From the NCBI GenBank assembly GCA_021234155.1, contig JAJEKV010000034.1:4852028-4916027 (forward strand): a stretch of DNA of 64,000 bases, given 5' to 3'. Shown piece after piece: positions 46,372 to 57,000 of this stretch. The translations under genes were made by a program, and so were the position numbers. Within the stretch, counting starts at the first letter, position 1, and every line of letters starts with the position of its first letter. This DNA comes from Isoetes taiwanensis. Taxonomy: Eukaryota; Streptophyta; Lycopodiopsida; Isoetales; Isoetaceae. Under the pieces are notes generated by a model. The model was not told the DNA's origin. It was given only the letters and a program-made list of their open reading frames with translations, and made no database searches.

Positions 46372-46447
46372 TAAGCTATCTGGGGCGTGATTCCCTATTT
46401 GGCAGCAACTGAGCTGCCAAACCGGGAATCACGTTCCAGATAGCTTA
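46372..46447. repeat. Strong inverted repeat with 35-bp arms and 6-bp loop
   Basis: The left arm 46372-46406 (TAAGCTATCTGGGGCGTGAT...) and the right arm 46413-46447 are complementary at 31 of 35 positions, and two of the four exceptions could be G-U pairs in RNA. The loop is AACTGA. Its size matches a compact microRNA-type or MITE foldback. It lies 1.1 kb upstream of SUV3. No target duplication or second copy was noticed in the window. Confidence 0.85.
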
Positions 46448-47540
46448 CCCTCATACATTGTGTTGTGATGGTCCATAGATGGTGGTGTTATAATGTGGCC
46501 AAAATCACAAAGCGTACATTTATTACATAAGATTGTCTAAGATTTGTTACTGTATTCGTATAAAAATACGTAGCCTGTTGATGTTGGCATGGTGGATTCT
46601 TAATAGGAGCATTATTCTTTCTTTTTGTTTTTTTTTTTTTTTTTTTTTTGGGTTCCAGAAGGTTCAGGGATGGAGGTTTCGGGCCACAGTATTCCTGTAG
46701 GAAGGCAGCGACAGGCTTGTGGAGGCGGCCAGGCCTTTGCCGGAACCTTAGCCATAGCCAGGCTTGTGGTTTTCCTGCGGCATGTTTTAGATTTGGAAAG
46801 CGTAGCGCTTAGGTTAAAATGAGGTTTTCAGTAAGAAAAAACGGCGGATTTGTCATTGAGCGAAGGAGAAGGGTTTGATTTGCGACCAAGGCCGGATCAA
46901 GCTTTTGCTCTATTTTCTATTATGCATATATTTCTTTTGTTCTGTCTTCTAGTGAAACACAGAGGTTCAATTCCTCTGAAGAAATAGAAGCAACAAGGGT
47001 TTGCTGTGAAAAGTTTAGTATGTATGTTATGTTGTATGCTTGATGTGAGAGTGATAACCATTGGATTTGTGTTTTTAAATGCCTCCTTGCAAATCGGGTC
47101 AACATGGGGCTGTTTGACCCCATCTTGATTTGCATGGGACGGATCACAGGGACTACCAAAGGATATTATGTGGGATATTGCATGATCTAATGGTCACAAA
47201 AATCCCAAATGATCTATTAGACGTGGGCACTCAAGGATAGGGCTGCATGCACATGCTGTCCCTTGGGCAGGTCGAGAAAGCGAGTTGGTTCATGAAATTT
47301 GGTCAAGGGAGAAACTTTTTTTTCCCTCTCTCTAGGGTTTCGACTACGGAAATTTTTTGGGTATTTTCGTTTGGGTGTATTATATTATTGTTTGGGGTGT
47401 GTTTTGTTTGGGGTGTGTTTTTGTGTGTTTTTTGGTGGTGACCTATTTGGTAAATTCTGGATTGACCTGGCCAGCTCTGTGGGGTCGCCTCCGGTCGCAT
47501 TGCTACATGATGGCAGCTTCTTAGGGTTTTCTTCCCAGCC
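46448..47540 (+). other. Upstream region of SUV3
   Basis: It contains a T run (about 46619-46649) and no supported gene. A second plus frame overlapping the SUV3 start (47299-47769) is hydrophobic and unlike any family I know, so I treat it as a shadow. No clear TATA box is assigned. Confidence 0.4.
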
Positions 47541-50155
47541 ATGGGCATCCTTAGATGTGCAGGCCGCTCTCGGACATGGCGCCTATTCCGACTTATTCCT
47601 CCACGCAATGCTCATTTCTCTCAAAACCCAAACGACCCAAGCTTGGTGTTGGCTGATTGCGTTCGTCCATTTTCAACAGGTAGGAAGCTTGTTTTCCCTA
47701 CAAACTGCAATGAATTTGGTATTGTATCTTCATTCTTTTTTTCAATATTACCCGAACACAAATCCGTGAAAGGACTAGACAAGTTGTTGCATACACAAGG
47801 GGGAAACGATTTAGGAAAAACTGAGAGGGAAAATGATGAAAAGCAAGAGGAACAAGGATATGGAGATGGTGCCAGTACTGCAGTTGCTGAGACCATTAAG
47901 GCCACTAGGAAGAAAAGGTTACCACGGCCTAGAAAATCTCAATCTGACAAGCTTGAAAGTTCAGATGAAAATGCACCTGACAATAAGGTGGCTGCGCTTG
48001 ATAGCGCAAATGAAAATGAGACTGAATTGGAAAGGCCAATAGAAATGGCAGAAGAGTCTGAAAAGCTTGAGGACAAGGTAAGGAGGGAGGAAACAATGAA
48101 GGACAAAAGGAAGAAGGCTAAATGTGCAAAGCCTGCTGTGACAGACTGGGAAACCTTTTTCAAGGCTGTTGATGATGGTGTTGATGTCTTTCAAGATCAA
48201 GTCAAGCCAGAAGGGCAACCAGCAGTTCCAACAGTAAAAATGAGTATACCTCACGATTTATCTGATCCAAACAAGGTTTATCAGATGATGTGTCATGCCA
48301 ATCCAGCAGAAGCTAATCTAACACATGAGGAAAAGGAGGGTTTGATTGCGATCTTGCAGAGGTTTACTACACGTGGATGGGCTACAGATCAGGCATTGGC
48401 GCTATACATCAATTCAAAATCTTTTCCTCATGCTGCAGCAACATTTAAGAAGTTTTTCATACCTAGATGTCCTCCCAAAGTTCGGAAAGTTTTACTATCG
48501 GTGGGACCTAGTGATGAGGCAGAGGAATATATCTTTCCCATTTTCGCTGAGTTTTGCATCAATGAGTTCTCTTCTGAAATAGCGAGGTTCAGGGAGCTTG
48601 TGATATCTGCTGATTTGACCAAGCCACATGCTTGGTTTCCTTTTGCACGGGCAATTAAACGTAAAATTATTTACCATTGCGGACCTACAAATAGTGGGAA
48701 GACATATAATGCTCTGCAGAGATTTTTAGCATCTAGAAACGGCATTTATTGTTGCCCATTGCGTCTTTTGGCAATGGAAATTTATGAAAAGGCCAACAGT
48801 GAAGGAGTTTACTGCAGCCTTCACACAGGCCAGGAACGAAGAGAAGTGCCTTTTGCAACTCATCTTGCTTGTACTGTAGAAATGGCAATTATGAACAAGC
48901 CGTACGAAGTAGCAGTCATAGATGAAGTGCAGATGACGAATGATGAGTATAGGGGCTGGGCTTGGACAAGGGCGTTTTTATCGGTGCAGGCTGATGAAGT
49001 ACATTTGTGTGGTGATCCAAGTACATTAAAGTTAATGAAGGCCCTCTGTGAGGCCACTGGTGATGATTTTGAGGAAAGACACTATGAAAGATTCAAACCA
49101 TTAAAAATCGAGAATAAGTCCTTATATGGAGAGTTCTCTAATATTCTGCCTGGTGACTGTGTGGTAGCATTTTCTCGAAAAGAGATATTTCTTGTGAAAC
49201 AGGAAATTGAACTCAGAAGTAAACAAAAGTGCTGTGTTGTTTATGGTGCCCTCCCTCCTGAGACAAGAACACAACAAGCAAAGCTTTTCAATGACCCAAA
49301 GAGTGGTTATGATGTTCTAGTTGCAAGTGATGCAATTGGCATGGGCTTAAACCTTAACATTAGAAGAGTGATATTTTACTCGATTGATAAATTCAATGGT
49401 GAACAAAAAATTCAAATTCCAGCATCTCAAATCAAGCAAATTGCAGGAAGGGCAGGTCGACATGGAAGCTTGTACCCAGATGGCATGGTTACAACAGCGC
49501 ATGCTCATGATTTAGATTATCTAGTGGACTGCCTTGAGCAGCCTTTTGAAGAAGCCCAAAGTGCTGGGCTTTTTCCCGTCTTTGAGCAGATGGAGTTATT
49601 TGCTAGTCAGCTTCCAGATATAAGTTTTGGGCAGCTTCTTGACCGCTTCTCCGAAACCTGTAAATTGGATGGAACATATTTTTTATGTCGGCATGACAAT
49701 CTGAAAAAGGTTGCAGGCGTTCTTGATAAGATACAGGGGCTCTCACTGCAAGACAGGTTTTATTTTTGTTTTGCACCTGTTAATACTGTGATCCAAGGAT
49801 CCATGGGGACATTACAGAGATTTGCATCTGCATACAGCAGAAATATACCTGTCGTCCTATCTATGGGTGTGCCCTCTCGGTTTCGGCGGACAATAAGGAG
49901 CTTTGTGACCTTGAAACACGCCATCAGTTGTTATCTATGTACCTGTGGCTAAGCCAACACTTTCCTGGAGATGCATTTCCTGAGCGAGATCAGGCAGCAG
50001 AAATGGCTGCAAAAGTTGCAGTACTTTTGGGGGAATCATTAGTACATTTTACCGGCCGCACATACAAGCCAGAACTGAGGAGGAGGAACAGTATGCCAAG
50101 AACCTTCCAGAGGCCAGTGGAGCAGTCCTTAATATCATACTTAACTCCAGCTTAA
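47541..50155 (+). CDS. SUV3: SUV3-type mitochondrial ATP-dependent RNA helicase (intronless, C-terminal frameshift)
   Basis: A continuous 803-codon frame starts MGILRCAGRSRTWRLFRLIP, an Arg/Ser-rich, acid-free start suited to a mitochondrial transit peptide. A charged linker runs to about residue 220. The helicase core shows HCGPTNSGKTYNALQR (motif I, residue about 381), CPLRLLAMEIYEK, VIDEVQMT (motif II, about 461), LCGDPS, VVYGALPPETRTQQAKLF, VLVASDAIGMGLNLNIRRV and QIAGRAGRHG (motif VI, about 633), then the SUV3 C-terminal domain. SUV3 unwinds RNA for the mitochondrial degradation machinery. After MGVP near 49870 the conserved frame moves: NKELCDLE, HQLLSMYLWLSQHF and on to a stop at 50155 lie in another frame. 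The pseudocopy at 25.4 kb lacks this shift, showing a loss of about 21 bp plus one base here. The protein would end at 49952 without the last ~70 conserved residues. Absence of introns suggests a retrogene or a naturally intronless gene. Confidence 0.93.
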
Positions 50156-51428
50156 TTATTATGATTGAATTTTTGAATTCACTTTTGCAATTGTAACTTA
50201 TGAGGAAAGAGGAGCCAAGTTCCTTACTTGAGACATCAATGCATACATTATAAATAAGATGGAAGGCTCATCCATCTATTGCGGTGCTGGCACGATATAT
50301 TAAGATTTGAGAAATGGCGAATCCCATGCGTGTTAAGAAAAGTCCCAACTAATCTGCTTCAAGGATTTCGTCTTTCTCATGTCCGCTTGTCAGCAAATTT
50401 GCAAATTGGACGTTGTATTGATTCTTGCTGGGCAGATTTTTCAAGATACGATGTAATGAAGATACAAGACTAAACCCTTGTGCATTTCAACATTTGTCAG
50501 ATGTGAGCATTGGACAAGACAGCAAAAAGATGTAATAGTATGTTCCAAAATGCTGCTTGATGCTGCTCTTTAAATTTTGAAACGAGCCTTCTTCTAAAAG
50601 CCAATCCTAGAGGTACTTTAACATTTTAACTTTCTTTAAGGAGCTGAAAGAACACGGAATTCCTCACACGGAGATCCTCTAGTTTTTAATCTGAAGAATG
50701 AAGCATGCATTAAAAGAGTCCAATTTACTTACAAATCTTTTATAGTCTTTTAGTTCCTATAAATCTTGTTCTCGTCTAGTTCCAACAATTGGACTCTTTG
50801 AACATCGTTAACTTTATTATCCATGAGCCAATCGGCACATTCAAAGAACAGTTTTTTTGTCTAATCAAATTGGAGGAGGCATGTATAGTGCAGTGTGACA
50901 GTGAATCTGTATTGGCTGCCAATAAAGAGGGAGGGAGAGAATGAATGATTATCAGGTCTAGTTCAACATGGATTGTCGTCATATCATCGGAAGTGCTCTC
51001 GCTTAGAGTCCCATTGCCTCCCTCTCGTCCAATTATATCTAGTTCTACAAAATTTTAAGCAGGTTGTTATCAACTAAAAAATTTTCATCAATTGATTTCC
51101 AATAGTTGCATAGGAAGCGCATTAAAATCTACAATGTTGAATCACAAATGTACATTTTGATAACACAAATTAAAACTGCCTTCAATTTAAAAAAAGGTAA
51201 CACAAATTAAAACCAGAAATATTGGCACCGGATTTCAGCTTCAATCCCAGTAAAAACTAAGCCGAATACCTTGTGAACCGAATATGCCCTCGAAACTGTG
51301 CAGGTCGAATACGCCTGCTCCAAAAATCTGGAAGCCGAATACGTCTGCTCCAAAATCTGGAAGCTGAATACCTCCTGCATGCGATCCTCTAGGTCGAATA
51401 CCCCCAGAACCAAGCTGTAAATCCATCG
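50156..51428. other. SUV3 3' flank and intergenic DNA
   Basis: The first 200 bp match the 3' end of the SUV3 pseudocopy (TTTGCAATTGTAACTTATGA and following), so they are probably 3' untranslated. At 51270-51380 there are short repeats of a unit containing CCGAATACGTCTGCTCC. No other gene is supported. Confidence 0.5.
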
Positions 51429-51937
51429 CGGGCAACAGCGGGCAAGCTCAATCTTCCATTCTGATTCCCATATTTCTGCTTCGATTGTTATAACTACTAT
51501 GCTTTGCTTCGATTCTTATCACTTCCATACAATTCTTGAGTCCATTTTAGTTCTAGCAGTCTCTGTTCTTCAATGTTCAATTCCCAAAGGTGTTCAACAG
51601 CTAAACTCAAATAGTTTGTTCTTCATGGATGGTATTTTCTTCAGTATTTCCCCATCGCACGACCTTATTTCCTGCCGGCAACAGCAGGCAAGCTCAGTAG
51701 CGGGTTTTTTTTGTTTTTTTTGGCTCAATCTTCCATTCTGATTCTCATATTTCTGCTTCACTACTATACTTTGCTTCTAAATTCTTGAGTCAGTGATAAG
51801 AATTGTTTGACTTGATATCCATTTTAATTCTAGCAGTCCAGTCTGTTCTTCAATGTTCAATTCCTTTGTAAAGTGTTCAACAACTAAACTGAAATAATTT
51901 ATTCTTCATGGATGGTATTTTCTTCCCCATCCCAAGT
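51429..51937. repeat. Tandem duplication of about 250 bp
   Basis: Units 51429-51650 and 51676-51937 share CGGGCAACAGCGGGCAAGCT (CGGCAACAGCAGGCAAGCT in the second), ATCTTCCATTCTGATTC, GTTCTTCAATGTTCAATTCC and CTTCATGGATGGTATTTTCT. The copies differ by many small changes, so the event is old. Confidence 0.8.
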
Positions 51938-52959
51938 ATCCTTACACTCTTCCATCCTTATACTTGTTCCATCTGGACCCTTGATCCAGAGAATATACCA
52001 GATGATATACCATATCCTCTAATTCTGGCCATAGAGCCAAAGAGAAGATGGGGTCAAATCCCATTTTCCAACCCTATGATTTCAAGGCCATAATCCCAAG
52101 TCAATCATGTAGTCAATAATGCTAGCTCTGCCTGGACATATATAGCATACATTGAAGTACAATAACAAGAACATAATTGAATTACAACAACAAGAATGTG
52201 AAACAAAGAGTCTGATACAACACGTATTTCTTTCAATTACAACAACACATAACAACAAGTCTGATGTGCCAATAATAAGAATTGTGGACTGCAACAAAGT
52301 GTGCTTGCTCAAACAACATGCACTTCTGCAGTGAAGTACATGGTAGTCTCCCGCCACGCACTTCAAAAGACAATGTAACCGCATACACACAAATGCATGT
52401 AAACATGAACATGAACATGAGGACAATTCTGTGAATGTAAATGCTAGCCCAAACATACACGTGGAGCACTTAAACTGTCACGAACCTGTCATGTGCCAGT
52501 AGACAATGAAATCATAGAAGTAAAGAGGATGAAGCATGGGGATTTGAACCCCATCAATGTGAATCGGTCCCAGAATGCATCCACGTAGTTGGAATTTACA
52601 AGACTTAAAGAAGATTGTATTGATACAACTATTGGGGCTAGTTTGAAGAATCTGGTCCCCCTCTATTGTAGAAACCTACAAAGGTGCGTGATTGAAGCAA
52701 ATGGCCCCTCCCATTGAACGAATCCGCCCCCCCCTTTAAACCTATCCGCCCCCTCACGCTGCAGATTTAGTACATAAAAAATACCAAAAATCTTGTAATC
52801 TTATATGGGCGTATGCAAGAGGGAGGGCCTGGATAGGTTCCCAAATTAGTTCAATGGCGGGGGCCGGTACTACCGTGCTTCGCCGGCCTGATACTACAAA
52901 GAGAGGGGGGCCAGATCCTTCAACTGTCCCACAATTGGAACCATGCTACAAATACAGTG
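51938..52959. other. Intergenic stretch without a supported gene
   Basis: CAACAACA-type low-complexity sequence (52160-52260) and a T-arm-like TGGGGTTCAAATCCCCA on the minus strand at about 52535-52555 are the only notable items. No full tRNA surrounds the latter. Confidence 0.5.
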
Positions 52960-54441
52960 CAACCTTAGGCATAGGGCCATTTCCACATGGCCTCACCCTA
53001 TTGGGCACCCGCCACATGGAAGCACCCCATTGGGGCCATGTGGCAGTGACATGGAACCCTAACCTATAAATGGCCAAACCCTAACCCTAGGCCGTTTTTT
53101 AGGCTCCAACAGTCTTGGAACCTTGTTCGTGCTTGAAACTCTGTTTCGAGAACCGTATCTTTGGGCACAACATAGCACGTAAGCCCTCGAGCGCACGCAT
53201 CGGGTAGGGAGTGGGAGCTACGTCGAGCCACTTGAAGGTGGAACAGGAGGGAGTTCCTCAGAAGCAGGTATTTGGGTTAGAGTCCTTTGTAGATCATCCG
53301 GAAGTTAGGATTCCAGATGAGTTAGCATTTCATATCTCTAATAGAGCCATCCTAAAACCCTCAGTCTAGATCTTGAACTCTAATCAATGAACCCTAACTG
53401 TAAGTTAGATGCACGTGATTAGGTTTAGATGTTATTCTCATTATTTATCATATTATGTGGATATGTGATGTTGGTTGATCATGTTTGCTCCTCTTGTATT
53501 GGGAAGGGGGGTAGAGACCTAGTAGCCATTACTTAGATGATGCTCCTAGTTTAGACCTCTTAGTTCCTATTATATGCGGCCTGTGCATAGGAACCCACCG
53601 GGCTATGGGGACTATGATGCGACTTAGCACCATATAACGGGGTTTGAGGCAAAGCGGAGGGAGGGTCCCTGCTGAGCGCGGCTACTGGGGACCTCATAGT
53701 GGGCTAGGCCTATAGCCGGTCCACTTGAGTGGGGGCATAGGTCCCACACCTCCCGGGGCAATGGTGTCATGCCTCTCAAGAGTCGCAAGTGACTACCGCT
53801 CTTGTTTTGGGGGGTTCAGTCGGGTAAGAATTGTGTGTCACCACGATTCTCTAGCCGCCCGTGGAACCTCTAGACCTCGGAAAGGGGAGATGGAACCCTT
53901 CCTGCCTCGTTAGATCGAGGAGATGCAACCCGGAGCAGTCTCGATGGGTGATACCATGAGATTGCGTATCCGAAAGGCTAGAGTCGCACCAGAGCCCGAT
54001 CTAGCCCATCTGCAAAGTATGCACAGGAGGGGCGGAAGGAGTGGTCAACCCTAGCCATTGTCTATAGCCAGCCCCGTCATTGTTATGCTTCGGTCTGCTC
54101 TATCTTGTGGCCTAGCCGTCAGTCTACCTCCCCATGAGTCCGAGCTTTGGGTTGGAGCTCTCTTGTTTTATATCATATGTTTATCTTTATTGTATCTATG
54201 GATGTGCTACCCTTCGAGGTAGTTTAATGTATTGTTATTGCTAGTTCTGACATTGTTTATGCTTCTGCTGATATAGGAGCTCATAGGGGAAGGGCGCGCA
54301 AGACACCTTCGTGCCCCCTTCCCGTACTAGGGATACCCTGGAGGGCAGGATAGACAGAGGGCCCGTGCAGTCGAAGGATCAGATTGGGGATTTCCTACGG
54401 AGTGACGGCCGGGCGTCGTACATTTTGTAGGGAGCGTTACA
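52960..54441 (+). mobile_element. Gypsy LTR, plus orientation (same family as 2550-4117)
   Basis: The segment is an opposite-orientation copy of most of 2550-4117. Shared landmarks are the CTATAAAT box (53063-53070) after CCACATGG-type repeats, the block around CACCACGATTCTCTAGCCGC (53838), ACCGTCAGT-like GCCGTCAGT (54115), CTACCCTTCGAGGTAG (54206) and the end GGGAGCGTTACA at 54441. The 5' boundary is unclear because the palindromic start is not seen. No primer site follows, so it is a solo or 3'-type LTR; the next bases belong to a kinase fragment. Confidence 0.75.
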
Positions 54442-54443
54442 AA

Positions 54444-54690
54444 AATGATTGGAAACCTTTGGATTGGATTCAAAGGCTCTCTATTGCTTGAGATATGGCT
54501 CACGGAATGAATTACCTGCATAGCTTAGTACATAAAGCTTTATTCATCGTGACTAAAAACCATCAAATATTTTGCTTGTGAATGATTGGGCTAGTTAAGC
54601 CGACTCCAGAACAAAAATTCTCTATGGAGACTAGATTAGCGGGCACTTTCAGATAACTAGCACTGGAATATGCAGGTCAATTCATAAATG
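54444..54690 (+). pseudogene. Receptor-like protein kinase fragment
   Basis: One plus frame with four stops reads WKPLDWIQRLSIA, DMAHGMNYLHS, LVHK, then KFSMETRLAGTFR and LALEYAGQ. These match, in order, the segment of plant receptor-like kinases from the alpha-E helix (LDW..RL.IA...A.GL.YLH) through the catalytic loop (degenerate) to the activation-segment end (T.R.AGTFGYLAPEYA). About 80 residues remain; the DFG step is unrecognisable. The fragment starts 3 bp after the LTR end, so the LTR inserted in, or recombined into, a kinase gene. Confidence 0.75.
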
Positions 54691-56020
54691 ATAGAGTTAA
54701 CTCATGTAGAATAGTTAACTCTGAATAGTTATTCAATCTATCTGGCAAGTTCCAACACATGCTAAGTTTTTCAACTATTCAGCGCAACAAGAAGGCTTCT
54801 GAAGTAACGGTTCTGAATTGTAATAGTTTGATGTGCAGTGCACAAACGACCTTCATATCTTGAAGTTGTATCCATCTCTGCATGAGGTATTTTCTTTCCA
54901 TCAATAGGTCAAACACAAGTCACGGCATCATGCATATCGCTAGAAATGTTAGAGGTAGTTCATTTACTTTGTATTTTGTTTGAAGAGTTGGTCAATCTCT
55001 TCCTTCCATTTTGCAACAGTTGACCAAAGAAGTAATATGATGTTGCCACGCTTTAGACTAGCCAATATGCTATACTTTAATCTCATTTCTTGGCCTATTT
55101 TTGCTATGCCGAAACTGTGAATCATTTCTAAATATTTGTTTATAACATTCACCATTTGCAGATGCAAAAACAATCCAAGTGCAACAGAAGCTACTTCACT
55201 CTTCGTTCTACGAAATGTAAAGATCTCTGTTTTTTGTTTTCTTTTGTTATGTACAAGCATCTTAAATTTAGTTCCATTTATGTTTGCAAACAAAGTGGTT
55301 GGGAAAGCTTATATGGTGTACCATATGCTCAACATGACTAGCTCACAAGGTATGCAATTTATATCTGTATGCACAGGGGACAAAGATGAATCTTGGCGCC
55401 GGTGCACCTCACCTAGGGCTAGGGCCCGCGGAAAGGGAGTCCACCCCTCTTTTTCATATTCCTAAGATCAAGGGCAATGACCTTGGCCCCAATCTTTCTG
55501 CCTTCTGATGCTAGCAGAGGCCTGGCCATTTGCAAAGATCCTGATTTCTTCTCTCGATGCTGTTTCTTGGAGATGTTTTGTGGTGGGTCTTACCAGAATT
55601 AACGTGGCTTTCTGCTCTTTGCTTTTTAGAGCAAATGTGGATGAAGAGACAGATTCAACAGATCCTTGCCCTCTCTTGCATGATTATTTGGGATTATTTG
55701 GGGCTGTCTGGTTCATGCAGATACACACTGAAAAGGCGAAATGTGGCCTATAAGGTGGAGCAGGTGAGACGAAAATCTGGTGAGAGAAGCTTCTTGTAGA
55801 TTTAGCATCAAATTTTTCCTTTATCCAGGTTCTTTTACTAGATGGCCAGCTCTTTCTTCCGCTCTTTCCTTCTAGCAGAAAGGTACAGATTATGTTTGCA
55901 TGATCAGAAAGATTTCTTGGATAGCAAATTCGTTTGGATCAGCCCAAAACTAGTAAGAATTGATTTGAATATAAAAAGACAACAGGTTGTATGATGGTTT
56001 TACATGCTTCTTGATTCCTT
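54691..56020. other. AT-rich stretch; no gene supported
   Basis: A minus frame at 55293-54964 (109 codons, beginning MFANINGTKFKMLVHNKRKQ) has no stop but no recognisable family; it may belong to a decayed retroelement. Nothing else stands out. Confidence 0.4.
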
Positions 56021-56230
56021 AAGCACTCATTTCTTGGTACTGTTATGCCAAGAAATTCATAACCAATTTAAGTACTGATATGCTTAATTGGGGATGCTCA
56101 AATACTGAAATGTTTGAGCGAGTGATCAAGCACTCATTTCTTGGTATTGTTATGCCAAGAATTTTATAACCAATTTAGTACTGATATGCTTAATTGGGGA
56201 TGCTCAAATACTGAAACGTTTGAGCGAGTG
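56021..56230. repeat. Tandem duplication, 107-bp period
   Basis: Unit 56021-56127 and unit 56128-56230 both start AAGCACTCATTTCTTGGTA and end TTTGAGCGAGTG, with a few differences. No coding content. Confidence 0.9.
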
Positions 56231-57000
56231 CTTGCTCTATGCTTGAGCATCATTACAGTTTGAAGCTATCATATAAAGATGAAGCTAACTTTGCACCTCC
56301 AAAGGCAAATATATCTCTCCTCAGTTATCATGACTTTGAAAGATCCTTATAATTTTGCTACTTCAGTTTCTTCTTTCGGGAGCCTGCAGGGTTTGCCCTT
56401 ATATTATGCACATTATCTGGTCACTAAGTGGGAGAAATACAGGAGCTTCAAGTACATCTTACACAGTTTTATTAGTGTGCTTCTTATAAGCATCTAATAA
56501 GTTTCTGTAACTAATAAGCTTCTGCTTGTAGAGGACGAAGATGTTGAGGTTACTCCTGTAGTAATCCTCCATGAGTATGAAGCATTGTACCCCTTTTATT
56601 TTATATAATATAAAAATTCCTTTCTCTCTCTCAAAAAAAAAAAAAATCTGTATGCACAACACAAGCACTTCTATATGTGAACTCGATAGTCCAAAATATG
56701 CACTATAAGAAGGTTGTATAATATGTTTGTTTTGCTTGCATTTCTATATTACAAAATGAGGACCATTTTTCATATTCCCGATTTCTTCATGTTTGTAAAT
56801 AAATACTTATAAGTCGTATTTAATTAAAGTGGGACAAATCTTGAATTTTGGGACTCGGACTGAAAATGGGACTCACACACCATAAAAGAAATTTCTGAAT
56901 TGATTGCTTGAATAGAATTACACATGACACACATAGAATTGGGTTACTTGTTTTCCTCATAAATTTTACAAACCACTAGTTGAGAAAGTTTTCAAACTTC
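56231..57000. other. AT-rich stretch; no gene supported
   Basis: An A run (56633-56646) follows CTCTCTCTC; it could be the tail of a retroposed sequence on the plus strand, but no body is recognised. Confidence 0.4.

Noticed and set aside
47299-47769. 156-codon hydrophobic frame overlapping the SUV3 start
   Set aside because: It overlaps the coding frame of SUV3 in another phase, has Phe/Gly low complexity and no family resemblance.
52530-52560. tRNA-like T arm (TGGGGTTCAAATCCCCA on the minus strand)
   Set aside because: No acceptor stem, D arm or anticodon arm can be placed around it; at most a SINE-like or chance B box.
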